NCBI GenBank assembly: GCA_000231825.2
Contig: JH720293.1
Span: 1 to 64,000, forward strand
Reading direction: 5' to 3'
From: Tetrahymena elliotti 4EA
Lineage: Eukaryota > Ciliophora > Oligohymenophorea > Hymenostomatida > Tetrahymenidae
Length of the DNA: 64,000 nucleotides
Positions 23,740 through 37,432 of the stretch are shown here, piece after piece. The position numbers and the translations under genes are program-made. Positions within the stretch are counted from its first letter, which is position 1. Each line of letters begins with the position of its first letter. Under the pieces are notes generated by a model. It saw only the letters and a program-made list of their open reading frames with translations. It did not search any database and was not told the DNA's origin.

Positions 23740-26488
23740 ATGATTGGAAGGATAGTTACAAAATTGAATTAGTTATCCTAAGTTTAGAGATAGTTCTTCT
23801 CAAGGAAGACTATTATTAATTTAAAGGAATACAGAGAGAATTAACCAAGGAGCTCAGGAAATAGTTTTGGTTAACAAAGTTAAAATTCAGCATTTAACAT
23901 GAATATAAATAGCCAGTCCTATGAGTAAAATAAATATAGAGAAAATGTTGAATATTAATAAAATTAGAATTCAGAAGATAGTTAGTAATACAAAATAACT
24001 AGATCTAAATAACTATCATCTTAAATCTTAAAGTGTTCATCAGATAGTGAATTAATTAGAATCTATTAAAAGAGTAAATTCCCACTTGAGAGCTAACATT
24101 TTGCTATGATATTATACAAATTTAGTGAAATTTTTAAATTTCAATAATAGTATGATAAGGAATTAATAAAGTAGAACAAGTAATAAGAAGAAGGAAATGG
24201 TAAATAAGTTGTTGCTAGTTTTCAATTAATAATTTATTTTTGTTTTTATTTTAGCTTTTAAGATAGAAAAGAGATACTCGCTTTCAGAAAAGAAAATGTT
24301 CATGCAAATCTTAAATAAAGTTAATTCTAATTTGGAAGAAATGAATCCTGATTCTTTAAATCTTTTATTGAAAATGCTTGGAAAGATGATAGATGACCAT
24401 AAAAATAAAGAAATAGTCAGTTAGTTATTTAGCAATATTATTGATCTATTAGAAAAGGATTAAAATATAAATTTATTCAGTGAAATATAAGCTTACTACT
24501 TCATTCTTTATCTAAATTTACTTAAAAAGGAAATCGATTAAAACAAATCAGCCCAAAAAGTCATTAATCTAGCTGTTAAAAAGCTTTGTAGCCATTTAAA
24601 AAGCTTAAAAAGAAGTTAACTCCTTCATTTAATTAATATAAGTATGCATTTAGATATAACTGAGCCTCTTTTTCACTAAAAATTGATATCTGCAATTCTT
24701 TAAAGACCTTAGTATTTATCTGCTTTAGATTTTACAATTCTATTCCAATTTAATTCTATGTTCTTTTAGAAGCATTTATCAAAAAATTACACCTAGGAAG
24801 CTGAAAAGCAGAAAGATGATGTATCTAATAGAATACTTCATCATATGCTGAAGCATAAATTTGGTGAAGCAAATTTGAAATGCTTGACTAAGATATGTGC
24901 TGTTATCTATAAATTAGATGTCAAATTAGAGCAAAAGGAAGTTTTAAATCAGAAATTAATAGAAATATTTGGGTCAACTATGGAATAATATCTAAATTAG
25001 AATATGGAATCTCCTAATTAGCGTTCTCACCCAATTTTGTTAAACGATTGCTTAAATTATTTTCTTTCAAATCCTGAAATTTATGTTAAAAACTTTTAAT
25101 TATTCGTAGTTATTAATTAGTATTTGACTAAGTTTTCATACTTTGATCATTAGAATGTTCTTCATTTTCTTAATTTCTTAGTTGAATGTTTGACTAGAGA
25201 TTTACAAAATATTGAAGGATCTAAATTCTAAGAATAGGAAATATCTTACATTATTGAACAATCACTAGTTGAGCCTTTAAAAAATCTAAACAAAAACTTC
25301 TCTAAAATATAACACTATAATTTGGAGGAGATTTTTGAATTAATTTAAAAAATAGATAACTTAAACAAAATAAAAAATATTGTCCCTTAAGATGAAGTGT
25401 AATAAATATTTTCAAAAAGCATAAAATACGTTTGTCAAGTAACTCACAAACTTAGTACTCCTGTTATAATTAAAATAGGCTTCTTACTTAAGAGTTTGCT
25501 CAATGATAAAGAAAAAGAATAAATTATTTTAATCAAGCAATTGAAAAAGTTCCCTTTTAGAATAGAGTTTGATAATTATGAAACTGCTTCTGAAATGTAG
25601 GAGGCAAAATAATTTTTTATGAGTTTATAGAAGTCTGTAGATTTATCTGATTTGATGAAAGACGACAGACCAGAAAAATCAATAGAGGAACTTGATTTTA
25701 CTGAAGATTTAGAGAGAGTTCAAGAATAAATCTATAAAGAAGCAACAGAAAAGCAAGAAGAATTAATGAAAATGAAATCATAGAAGGAAGAATTGTCAAA
25801 TCAATATGCCCCACTACAAGTTCCTTCAATGAATTAATTAAAAAGAAATGAAGATAATAGATATGATCATTTGAAGAAATATTTGGATATATTCAGAAAA
25901 AATTCAATTTGTATCAATGCAATTTTGTTTTCACAAATTGTATTTTCTGATGAATAATTAAAGCTATAATAAGACTAAGATATTTGGAAGTTAAGTGAAA
26001 AATGCTTTTATAATAACTTCATTCCACAGCTTTTAAGTATAGATAATGTTAACTCAATCATATTTTCATAAGCTATTTACAAAAATAACGAAATGCAAAC
26101 TCTCCAAACAAATGAATCTCTAAACTAAGTTGTTGAACTAAGAGTATAAAATGTCTTAGCTAGAATTTAGTAGATGAAGCAAAATAAATTGAATTAATTT
26201 ACTAAATATTTTTAAAATAAATATAAAAATTCAGCCAAGATAGAAACAAACTAAATTTAACTCAATAGTATAATTGATATTTTAGTCACATTAGATAATA
26301 ATGATAAAATAGCTGCTATATATGGATTTAAAAATAATGATGAATATGATTCTGGTAAACCTTTTGATAGCAGAAATGATGGAAAAATTTATTTCAATAA
26401 GCTTAAAAAAGAAATTCTCATTTAAAGTGGCTTTAAAGAAGTTTATTTGATTGATTCTCAGAAAAAAACTATCTAAAAATAGTTGTGA
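23740..26488 (+). CDS. mitochondrial helical-repeat protein, possible FASTK/RAP-type RNA-binding protein
   Basis: Two exons, 23740-24199 and 24255-26488, with a 55-bp intron; 897 residues. The N-terminus (MIGRIVTKLNQLSQVQRQFF) is a typical amphipathic, Arg-containing mitochondrial presequence without acidic residues. From about residue 155 the protein is a series of paired amphipathic helices with repeated Leu spacing (NLLLKMLGKMIDD, LHFLNFLVECLTRD), like the OPR/FASTK class of organellar RNA-binding solenoids. The C-terminal 80 residues (YGFKNNDEYDS..., then KLKKEILIQSGFKEVYLID) resemble the tail of a RAP domain. Such proteins act in mitochondrial RNA processing or translation. The class assignment is inference from shape, since no single diagnostic motif is present. 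Confidence 0.7.
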
Positions 26489-27521
26489 AAAATTTAATAT
26501 TTTATTTCTCTATAAAAATGTTGAAATTTATTTCATTGTAAATGTTATTTGCATTCATTACCTTAATTCTTAATTTCAAACTTATCCATTCTTTCAACAT
26601 TTTTTTTCTGTTATTGAACAAAATAGAGTAAAAAATAAATTTTAAAAATTGAAAAGTAAAAGTAGTTCTTTTAAAGCAAGAAGAAAAACCAAAAAATTTT
26701 GAAGATAAAACTCATCCAAAAATTTTAAAATAGAATATGAAAATGTTAGTATTTATTTATGTAAATTATTTATCACATCTTATATTGTTTATTTTAATCT
26801 ATTCAACATCAAAAAATTAATATTTTAGTCTTAAATTGTTCCTTTACTTTTAATTTCTTTGCTTGTTTCTTCAAATAATAATAAAATAATCAGAAACCGA
26901 ATAAGAAGCATTTAAATATGTTTAGCTTTTAATATATTATTTATTTTGATATTTTCTATTACAGCTTTCATTGCTTAATAGAATAAATTTTTAATAATTG
27001 TAAATAGTGTTTTAAAATTTTTAGGCAAATTTCAAAATTGATCAGCTATCTATTTGAGCTAAAATAAATTTAATCAGCTATTTGCTGAATTTGCTGAAAA
27101 AGCTGATAAATCATTTAAATATTAAATTTCTAATCTTTTCATTTGTAAAGAGGTTTAAAATTTGAATTATGGAAATATTTTAACTATACAAATTAGATAA
27201 AAACTAAAGAAAATCCTTATTCTTTACATAAAACATAGATTGTAAAACTATTTTACAGTTTGATTAAATGGTATTCTATTAGATTATTTTTAACCTTTAA
27301 TTTAAATATCTTTTTTAGATTTTAATTTTACTTTATTTGAGATAGATTAAATTTTTTTGTATAAACTTAAGAAAGATGATAATTTATATTTTTACTTTGT
27401 GTTCAACCAATATTTTATAATAAAGTATTTAAGAGTTTTTATTTTTTGGAGAAGATATTTTTTTAATAGATTATCTCTAATCATATTTTTATTTTTATTA
27501 CTAATTAAAATTGTAAGTTTC
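26489..27521. other. spacer between convergent genes
   Basis: About 1 kb of AT-rich sequence between two 3' ends. It contains a short hairpin with internal GCTGAATTT repeats at 27073-27108. Otherwise nothing is seen. Confidence 0.5.
27073..27108. repeat. small hairpin, ATCAGCT...AGCTGAT
   Basis: ATCAGCT at 27073 pairs with AGCTGAT ending at 27108. The loop holds two copies of TTTGCTGAA. A partial extra copy, GATCAGCTAT, lies about 35 bp upstream. It lies between convergent genes, so a 3'-end role is possible. Confidence 0.5.
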
Positions 27522-30163
27522 TCAGGCCATTGGTGGTAATGGAGCTCTGCAAGTTGGGCATTCCATTTTAACCTCCATCCATTTTAAAAGACAAGGTATA
27601 TGGTATTTATGATCACATGGTGTTTTCATAATATAATTTTATCTTTGCCTAGATTTGATGAGCAAATCTTTAAAGTAGCCAGATTTTTGTTGCAAAACTG
27701 GTTACATAGTCAATTCAGTAATACAAATAGTACATTCATCAGGTTATCCTTGGTTTTCTAACTCAATCTATTACTAAGCTGATAATTTGTAAAAATAATC
27801 ATAACAATCTGTTTAGAATCTTTTAGGAATAAAGAAACGAGGACCAAAAAACTCTTAGGCATATAAGAATAATACCTATTAATAAATTAATTTATTATCA
27901 AAGAAATAAATCAAATTTATTTTTTACCTAAGAAATTAAAATAATAAACATTCCAACGCAAGTTGAATATTAAGGAGAAAGCCTAGCAATATTTTCAGGG
28001 CAGCCACGATAATAAAGCTAATTAATATTATAAAATTTTAATTAATTTTAATACTATCTATTAAGCATTATTTACCAAGATTAAAGATCTTATCATCATA
28101 AATCCAAAAACATAGGATTTACATACTTTAACTTATTGGCCTCTACGGGCATTTCTGACTATTTATGGTACTAAGTAAAAATTAACCAAGTAAACTAACC
28201 ATGATGTAGTTTTAAATTATTTAATGATGAAGAAAGAAAAAATTAAGGCAGAATCTAAAATTTTATTTTAAAAATCAAATTAATATTTGGATAACGAGTA
28301 ATTATTAATTTTTACATAAGCAGACAAAAAAGCAAACTCTCTTTTTGTTCAAAACTTATTCATCAGCAATATTTGCCTAATTATTTAAAAGGATTATTAT
28401 TTATTAAAACAGTTCAGAATTAAGTTGATTATTATCCACAAATGATTTCTTAATAAAAATAATGAGAATTTAAAATAATTTGTTCTTACATATCTATTTC
28501 TCCAGACAATAGTTATAAGACCTCTTTCAAAAATATTCCAAAGAATCATATAGAGGAAGCAGGGAGTTATGAAATAATGGAATTGATGCTTTTAATAGAA
28601 ATCAATATTAATTATTTTATATTTGACAAACTAAAATACATCTTGGCTTATTGCGAATAAGAGGTGAAGGAAACAGAAAAAGCCATCCCATATAAATACT
28701 ATGCTTAGAGAGAGGAGAGAGAATTTCTATTCTTCATTTTCTTGAACTAAAAAGCTCTTCATCATCTTAATTACGAAGAAGAATTAAATTGTCAAAACAA
28801 TAGTGAGGAATATTGCATAATACATTGTCTATCTTCCTTTTTTGGAGCTCTTTTTTAATTAAATGTTAATTTTAGTAAAGAAACAAATGATTGAAAAGCT
28901 AATTCCAGAAATGTAAATTTAATTTAATTGAGAAATTTAATTAATGAGATCAACTAACTTGTTAATGTAAAGTAGTTAACAAATTAATTAATTTATTTTA
29001 TTCATTTAATAAAATATCAGCTAATTACTTCTTCTTCTAAATCCGCTTCAGCTGTTATGTTTATTAACTAATAAATGGGAATAATTTCTTCTATTTCCTT
29101 TACTACTTCCTTATCTTCTATACCTTCTGCTTCTTTTTTCATTTCTTTGGTTTACTTGTCATCATTTTATATTTTAATAGTTAAATAGGGGCTATATTTG
29201 TTGATGTATTTTTCAGTATCTATCTATTCATTAAATTCGATCTTCATTTTTACAGGAATGGTAGCTAAGCAAAATACATTAATTTAAGAATAAAAATGGT
29301 TAAAACTCTATAATATTTACATTTCTAATGAGAATCTCCTTCATATATATAATGTAAATTGTTTTCCAAAAGATATACAAGGGTTAGGTTTTTAAAATTA
29401 ACTTCTCTGTCTACCATTGTAAAATTAGAATCCTTTTTGATTATAACATAACCAATCAGAGATTTATGATCTATATATTAGTCATCACTTATTATTACAT
29501 AAAATCTTAGCTCATTTTTCACATAAGAATCTATATAACTGGTAAAATAGCCATGACGATTATCTAAGAATCCTAAAGTCTTTTTTATTTGATAAATTTA
29601 TGATTATATATTATTTTAGCCATCTTTAAATTATTTTTTAATTATAGATGTATGCATCAATACAATCAATATAAAAATTAAAAAAATGAAATCAAAAAAT
29701 GTTTAGCAAAATAAAAATGGTTTACATTTTCTTAGCTATGAGAATTCCAAAAACCATTAAATAATTTTCTTTTTAATGAATAGAAAGTAGCAAAAAGCAA
29801 ATCTGAAGCCTTATTTCCTTTTAAATCTGGAGTAGGATTTTCTTTTCCATTTTACTCATCGTCATATCTTTCATAAAAAGCTTTGTATAATTCTTTGTAA
29901 CCATCGATAGTAGATTCGCTATCTTCCAACAATTTCTAAGCTTTAGAAGTATCATCTTCCAACAGATCAATATTACCTTCATTATATCTACCCTTTTGAT
30001 TTCCTCTTAATTGCTTTGATGAAGATGATTGATCAGAAGTTCTTAAGAATACATAGGAAGTTGAAAGAACTATAAACAAAATGAGCATTCTTTTCTTCCT
30101 TTACTCCTACATCTATTATTAGTAATATTAATCATCTAAACCTGCAGCGCCAACAGGATTCAT
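27522..30163 (-). CDS. TUL1: membrane RING E3 ubiquitin ligase, Tul1/FLY (DSC complex) family
   Basis: Eight exons: 30163-29726, 29579-29321, 29264-29029, 28849-28490, 28448-28316, 28254-28076, 28017-27928 and 27875-27522. All splice sites are GT/AG and phases close to 683 codons (682 aa). An N-terminal signal/anchor (RMLILFIVLSTSYVFLR) is followed by a lumenal region, several membrane helices from about residue 320 (MYYAIFLTIVLTIQFFFVI is the first), and the family block PQIVRNARRG. Then come FGPRFFIPKRF and a C-terminal RING-H2: ECTIC at 612-616, then PCDHKYHIPC, KWMEVKMECPTC and LPP. The ending WM-x-K-x-ECPTCRxPLPP is characteristic of yeast Tul1 and plant FLY. These Golgi/endosomal ligases ubiquitinate misassembled or transmembrane substrates for degradation. 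Exon 2's acceptor has an alternative, so residues 147-150 are least certain. Confidence 0.88.
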
Positions 30164-31461
30164 TTTTTTAAAATTATTATATAAAATAATTAACTCCTTG
30201 ATCTACTTTTGTTAACAACTTTTTAAGTGTGCAAAAATTTATGAATTACTATTTCTAAATTATTATTATATTTATTATCTTTGAAAGCAAAGTCTTTAAA
30301 AAACATAAAACTTTAATATCCAATATTTTTTAAGTTTTAGTTCAAAAGAATTACTAGAGTGTTTACACAATTTTCTTTTTGATATCACCCTTTTTAAAAT
30401 TTTTCTAGTTTAATTCTTGGCTTTAAAAGGTCTCCCTTCAGAAAATTTTCTTGTTGAGCAATATTAACATAATTTTTATAAACCATTTTCTAATAAAATA
30501 AATGTCTTTTAAATAGTTTAAAACAAATAAACAAAAAATAAAATTATTTGTAATATTAAGTAAATTTATATTTTTTTAGATATTTCATACATATTTAGAA
30601 AATTTCATATCATTTACTTTTATAGGTTACTTTTTTTAAAGAATACAAAAACTATCAAAGTAAGATTAATAAAATAAGTAAAGTATTTTTCTATTTTTTG
30701 ACCATTTATTAAATAAAAATTTTTAAAATAAGGAGATAAAAAGGTAACTAAAATCATAAAATAATCATTGCTCATAAAAATATTAAGATCACCAAAATGA
30801 GTTAAAATACTCAAAATAATTGAAATTCCATTTTTAATTCAACAATTTGAAATTAAAAATATTATAAAAAACTTCTATTCTACTAATTTATGTAAATTTA
30901 ATAATAAAATAAAGAATATTGATTTATTTTAGATTTAAAAAGAGAAATTCTGAAAATTTTCATCTAATTAAAATAAAAGTGTTTTGATGTTAAATCAAAA
31001 AATAGCAATTTTTTCTAAAATTAGAAAATTGAATTTCGTATTTAAACTAAATACTATTTATTTTGCTTGAATCTTAAATTCTTAGATTTCATAAAAATAT
31101 TAATATTAACAAATGTTAAATCAAAAATAGCAATTTCTTCTAAAATTAGAAAAGTTAAAACAGTATTTAAACAAAAGACTATTTTTTGCTTGAATTTTAA
31201 TTTCTTATCAAAAAAATTGTAACCTTTTTAAGATATAAAAAGAGGCATTCAATTAAAATAAATATTTGCAAATGATAAAATTAAATAATTTGTTGAGAAA
31301 TGAATATTCTAAGAAATAAGGTTTTGAAATATGAAATATTTATAAGTTGTACATAATAATTTAAATAAAATATGAAATAACTTGAAAATATTAAATAATT
31401 ACACTAATGTTATCATAATTAAAACGTTGATTTTTAATTTTTATTTAGGAACATTTGTCAG
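30164..31461. other. AT-rich spacer with a tandem duplication
   Basis: About 1.3 kb. The left part is upstream of the TUL1-like gene; the right part is downstream of the 1554-aa gene. It contains the 126-bp-period imperfect duplication listed separately. No gene is seen. Confidence 0.5.
30987..31208. repeat. imperfect tandem duplication, period about 126 bp
   Basis: Copy 1 (30987 to about 31085) and copy 2 (31113 to about 31208) both start ATGTTAAATCAAAAA and continue through TAGCAATTT, TTCTAAAATTAGAAAA, GTATTTAAAC and GCTTGAAT to TTCTTA. They differ by scattered substitutions and small gaps. The composition is AT-rich and the repeat has no coding frame of its own. Confidence 0.75.
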
Positions 31462-34400
31462 TCAACTCTTATAGTTTTAGAATTTTTATTAGGCTTGGTG
31501 TAAACTTTTTTTTTTTAATTTTTATAATTGGTTAATATTAACAGGAAGAGGAGGCATTCTATTTGAATTTTATGAATTGAAGTTTACCAATCTATTTTAT
31601 TATTAATGTTAAACTTAAAGAGAAATATCATGGGATTATTCACAATCTTATTCTTCAATTATGAGTTATTACTAAAATTAATCATGTATTTGATAATTAT
31701 TTTTCTTGAATTACTTAGGGATATTAACCATGTTTGCATTTACATGAATATTAGGAAATTGTTATTAATTCATGCATATTGATTGTTTAAATTATTTGTC
31801 TGTAAAACTTTAAGTGGAAGATTGAGGACTGATTGTTGGGAAAAAGTTTTATTTTTGTATATTAGAGTGGTTGTCTAGGAATTTATTACTCTAATTTTGA
31901 TTTTTTGCTGAAGATTAATTTTAAAGGTGGATTACATTTAATCCATCTTAGCTAAAACATTATGACATATTTTAATTTTTTATAAACTAATTCGCTCCAT
32001 TTACAAAAACAGAAGAATTATTGTTAGTTTCAAGAATGTTTTCTGCTTCACTTAAGAAAGAGCATTAGCTTTCAGGAAGTATTTAACTTATTTGTTCTTG
32101 TCTAAATAATTTCGAAACATCATTTTCTAAATTAGGATTTTTTGTAAAGCTTAAATCTAAGCTTTTATCAGCAAACTACAACATTTTATATCCACAACTA
32201 CTTGAATTTGTAAAAGAATGATTTTTTCTCAAATTTTAGTTTTATTTTTATTAATTAGAGATTTATTCTTATGCATCCTACTAATCCTAACTAGAGAAAG
32301 GAGACAAAGTAAAATTACTTTACTGTTAATTTTATTCAAATTAATTTTTATTTGGATTTACTTACAAATTACTATTATTATTATTTTTAAGTCTCATCTG
32401 TTATTATTAAAGCAATTTCTATTTTTAGTTAATAAATTCTTATTATAATTATTATTGTCTTTGTTCAAACTTTATTTTTTCTTGTAAGAGCTTTTATTCA
32501 AACTCTGTTTTTTCTCTCTCTAACTATGATATGATATCTTTATCTTCAGATTCATCTTAAATTTCAGAAAATTCAAAATTATTAACTAGCATTTACATTT
32601 TATCAGCTTATTAATGGTCATATTAGGTAGTTTCGTTTGTATATTTGAAGGAATCCTATTAGTTGTTATTTAAAATACTGACATGACAATTTATGTTTGA
32701 ATTATTTTCATTTTCATTTTCAGGGATCTTGTCAAAATGATAACTGTCTATATTATCTAAAATATGACTTCTTGAGTCTCTAGGAATTAAATTGGAATAA
32801 TCTAGATTTAAATCATTGTTCATTTCCTTCAAATTTTTATTTAAGGTTGCAAAATTTTAGTTCATATTTTCTATTTAGACATTTAATTTCATTTCATTAA
32901 GGTCTTTTTATAATTCTTGAATTGAATCAGACTAAAATTATGATTAGTCTTTTCCTTTTTCAATTGATTATCTCAGAATACTCTTCATAGCATCAGATTT
33001 TATTGACTCTAAAATTTATTTTTGTTTTACTTAATCTTCATCAACGTTGTTGTAAAAGTTTATTTATTACTTAATTGTTTTTAGCTCTTTAACATCATTT
33101 GATTTATTAGAGTTAAATATGTTGTTAAAGTTGTTTGAAGATGACAAAAGAGAGTTTATTGATTAATTTTTCTCTTTATTTTCTGAAGGTTGAAATGTCT
33201 CAACAGAGAGGTGAAATTCATTTGTGAATTTTTGTGTTGAAAAGTAATTTTTTTACTAAGAGCTATCCTAAAATTAATTTTACTATGGGGCCATTTGCTA
33301 GATAGGGACTGAGAAATAATCCTTTTGATTGCTAAATTAATTATTATAATTACTAAATCCAATTTAATTGTTTGAAAGACTTTAAGATTGTAACAGTTGA
33401 TTATTTGGATTTACATTATTCGGTTATTTAATATGTGATCTACTGCCATTACTACTGTTATTGTTATTTTTTCTCTCATTTGATGTTACTTTAGTAGGAC
33501 GTAGTAAGATCTTTTAAGGTTTTTTATTCTCCATCCGAGGATTTGAGTTTCGGTCAGAACATATATTAATGTTGTTTGGGCTAGTTATTTCATACCAATC
33601 AACTATTTTTTTGCTCGAATTATTATGTTATACACTTTGATAAATTTAGTTATTTTAATAATCACTATTAATACTTTCTCTCACATTTTATACATTCTAA
33701 AAATTCTAAGAAATACTACTATATTGAGATTAATAAATTCCCTGCTAATTCTAGCTTTTAACAATATTTGTTCCATCTGATTTCCTTAAACTCAAAGGAC
33801 TCTTAGGATAAACATCATTATTTTTAGTTAAAAGACCATTGTTATTACCAATACTACTAAACATAATAGAGCTATGAGCACTTGATGGAGTTTCTGATTG
33901 AGATGAAATTTCTTTTTTCTCTTCTGATTTATATGGATTTATTGTTTTGATCATCAATTTCTTTTTTTTGATTTGTTTCAAATTATTATTTAGCTCTTAA
34001 TTTTATGTATTTCTACTTGCATAGTCATCAGCTGAATAATTTCGTTCATAAGTTATGGATTAAGTATTTTTAAATCTTAGCTTTTGAAATTGTGGAGAAA
34101 TCATTTAATCATTTTCAGAATTTGAAATGATTTTATTTTAAGCTAGATCCATAGCACTCTATCTTTATTAATCGTTTTCGTTGTATTTAATATCTTAATT
34201 AGATTTATTTTAATTCTTTTTTTAAGATGTAAAAAGTAGAGCATCACTATTGTGAGATTTATTACTCTAAGGTTAGCATTAAAGATTATCATTCCTAAAA
34301 AGGCGATCTTCTTCTATTTTATTGGAAAGGTGTAAATAGTTATTGACATTATATGTCTTTGGATTGTTTGGAGAATAATTATTTAGAAAGCCTTCATCTC

Positions 34401-36328
34401 CTTCTGTTTTTATCCTATTAACTCTGGATTAAATTCCTTTTTCATTCAAGGAAATAACTTTTACTTACTTAGGATTGTTACTCAATTGTTATTTGTTATT
34501 GTTGAAAACACTTTAAGTATCTGTCCTACTTGAAAATTTATTAGTAATTGTATGTTTGGTGGACCCTTTAGAGTCTAAAGTTGTAGTTGCAGCACCACCA
34601 GCTTAATATAAGCTTTACTAAGGCAGATCAATTTCACAGTAGTTATCTGTGTTAATATGCAAATTAGTTCTAAGTTTTTCATTGCTTTTTGTTAATATTC
34701 TTTTTCTTACACCATTTGAAGAAATTGCTCTTATTCTATTTATTTCTACTCCCAAATTATCGTTTTTTATTAGTTAATTACCACTCATATTTCCTTATTT
34801 GGTATTTATTAATTTAGCATTTGGTGATTTATCAGAACTATCTTTTGGCTTGTTTTGATTGCTACCTGCTTTGAGCTGTTACTGCTTTGGGTCACTAATA
34901 TGTTTTAAATAAATTCAAAAAAAGATAAAATAATGAAAAACTTACACTTGATTTATGAAATTTTTGAGTACATTGCATTCCTAGATATTTCCTTAGACTC
35001 TTCCAACATCTCTTTGAAACTTTATTTTTGGGGGATACTATTTTTTATTTAAGATTCATTTTTAAGGAAAACTTAATTTTAAGATTTACTCTTGATGGAT
35101 TTTGCAAATCATTTGAATTTTATTTTTAGTTGGAAAATACAACATCTTTGAATTTACTCAAAGGTGTGTCATTATCATCTAAATTATTTAAGTTGATATG
35201 TTCTGGATTAAATCCCTCATCTGAATCATCTTCTTCATTCCCAACTGTCTTAATCCTATAACGAATAGATTCCCTTATTTATTTATAATTAGATGCTATA
35301 TAATTCCTTTAATATTCTTTCTAACTAATTTACGGTTTCCTATTTTTTTATAAAGAAGACTTTGATGCTAATCTGATTTGTGGTTGCTTGCTTTGTTGCT
35401 GAGTAATTATTTGCTTATCATTCTAATATAGTTAGATAATAAAATGTTTAAGCTAAATTTATAATTGAAAAACTCACCTTTTTTTAAGAACCCTATGAAA
35501 GCTATTAAGCTACTTATTTGTTAATTGAAATTGATCGTTTATTTGAAATTACTGAATTTGAATTCTTCTTTCTCTCAAGAGATGGTGTTAATTAAGAATT
35601 TATTTTTATTTTATTGTTTTTAGGAGTTCTTGATTATCCCTTTTAAGCAGATGACAGTTGTTGCTATTTATTTAAACTCTCTTAAAGGTTAACTTGAGTT
35701 GAAGTTAAATTATTTGAATTTATAGCTTTTGATGATGAAGACCTTTTTTGTTAATTCAACAAATCATTCATATTTTTAGAAGCTAAAGATTGAGCAACAC
35801 TATTTGAAACAGGTTTTCTTAAGTTATCTTTCTTTTGCAACAGATTGATATCAACTTTATTTATAAAATATATAATGCCTCAACTTAAATAAACATCTAT
35901 ATATCATAAACGAATTTATTGATATTGAATTGACATTTACCTTCACAGAATTATGCTTGAGTAGTTTTAAAATCACAATCCCCGCTTTTAGCATGCATTA
36001 ATCCTTTTTCATTTAAACAATAAGTATTTTTACTATCATTACCGGGTGTTTTATTTCTAGCTCCTCTTTTAACTGATTTCGGAAAGAAATACTGAATCTA
36101 GCATGATGAACCCTATTGGATTCTATTTACATTAAATTATATATTTTCTTACTAACTAATACTTTGTTCTAATATTAATCCATTTTGTTGCTAATGAACT
36201 GGAGTAGGCTTATACTAAATATTCCTCTACTCAGAAAAATTTCTCTGATTTAACAAATTAGGATGGCCCTACTTTAAAATAGCCTTTTAATTTTTATTTG
36301 AATTCACACCTTCAGTTGTATGAATCAT
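31462..36328 (-). CDS. very large (1554 aa) Asn/Ser/Gln-rich protein, unknown function
   Basis: Four exons: 36328-35941, 35854-35478, 35422-34946 and 34884-31462. Phases close to 1555 codons, with TGA at 31464-31462. The product is nearly all low-complexity polar sequence broken by basic clusters (FFPKSVKRGARNKTPG; ISNKRSISINK) and acidic ones (VGNEEDDSDEGFNPE). One compact stretch near the end of exon 3 is basic and aromatic (KRCWKSLRKYLG). There are no membrane segments. Intron 3 ends in a tandem acceptor (AAAG|CAG|TAA), so one glutamine may be optional. A nuclear or cytoskeletal disordered scaffold, probably a phosphorylation target, is the most one can say. Confidence 0.72.
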
Positions 36329-37432
36329 TTTTCAAGAAGATATACTTGAAGTATTTTTAAGTAAAGTAAGTATATCAAACCTCTGTTTTGATTTAATTAA
36401 TTTGCAAAAATTAAATTTTCTTGAATGATATTCAGTCTAAACAACTAACAATTGAGGACCTTCTCTTTTTTTTAATTAATTTAATTTTAAATAAGTTAAA
36501 AACAACAATTCCATTCAAAATAATAATAATAATTGTTAGTCAATTCATTCATTTATATGAATCAATGATTGAGATATTAGAAATATATCTTAAAATATAA
36601 TTTACATTTTATTTAAATTTCTTCAAAGTGAATGTGTAAAATTTGCCATTAAATTAAATTCAATTAATTAATTGTACTTTATTTTCTGTTAAATTCACAA
36701 ACAATCTACAAAAATAATAATATAAAAAAATATATTTTAAATTTTGAATAAATCCTCATAAAAAACTACTTTATTTCTTTAAACGTTAAAATTTTCCCAT
36801 AAATTCGATTCAATTTGACTTGTTTTTTAATTAATTCATACTAAAATATTCTCAAATATAAAAAACAAATTTTACATATTAGAAATATCTTAAATAGATA
36901 AAAAATTTTATTTTTTGTAAAGAATACTATCTACTTTTCAATTTGATTGGATAATCAAATTTTGTACAATAAATCAGATAAAAATACATTTTATTTTTTA
37001 AAAAAATTAAAATGCTTTTTGTTTTTAAATGTTTAAATTTAAGTTTTCAAAAAGGAATTCTTTATAAACTATAAATTAAAATATTTTCATGACTCTTATC
37101 TTCTAAGGGATATACTTAAATGGTATTTGTTAAAAAATAAATTGTTTTAACCAATTAAATATTTATTTGATCTGTTAAATTGATAAAAAATGAAAAAATA
37201 AAAATGATTTAAGAAATGTAAATATTTTCTGGTCAATTAAATTAGATTCATATTTTTTGTGCTAAATTTGTTATGAAATATTTTCATCAAGATAAATAAA
37301 AAGATATTATTAAAGATAACATTTTAATATTTTGATAATTATTAAATTTATTTTAATTATAACATGCATAATGTTTGTAATAATTGATGTATTTAATTTT
37401 AGTAAATTAGATTTAATTCAGTAAGACAATTT
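36329..37432. other. AT-rich intergenic region
   Basis: About 1.1 kb between the start of the 1554-aa gene and the stop of the next minus-strand gene. A run AATAATAATAATTGTTAG lies near 36522. Otherwise there are only A/T runs. It should hold the promoter of the 1554-aa gene. Confidence 0.5.

Noticed and set aside
31208..31461. Extension of the 1554-aa protein to a TGA at 31208
   Set aside because: Careful counting through the A11 run near 31502 shows the frame ends at the TGA at 31464-31462; the extension is in another frame.
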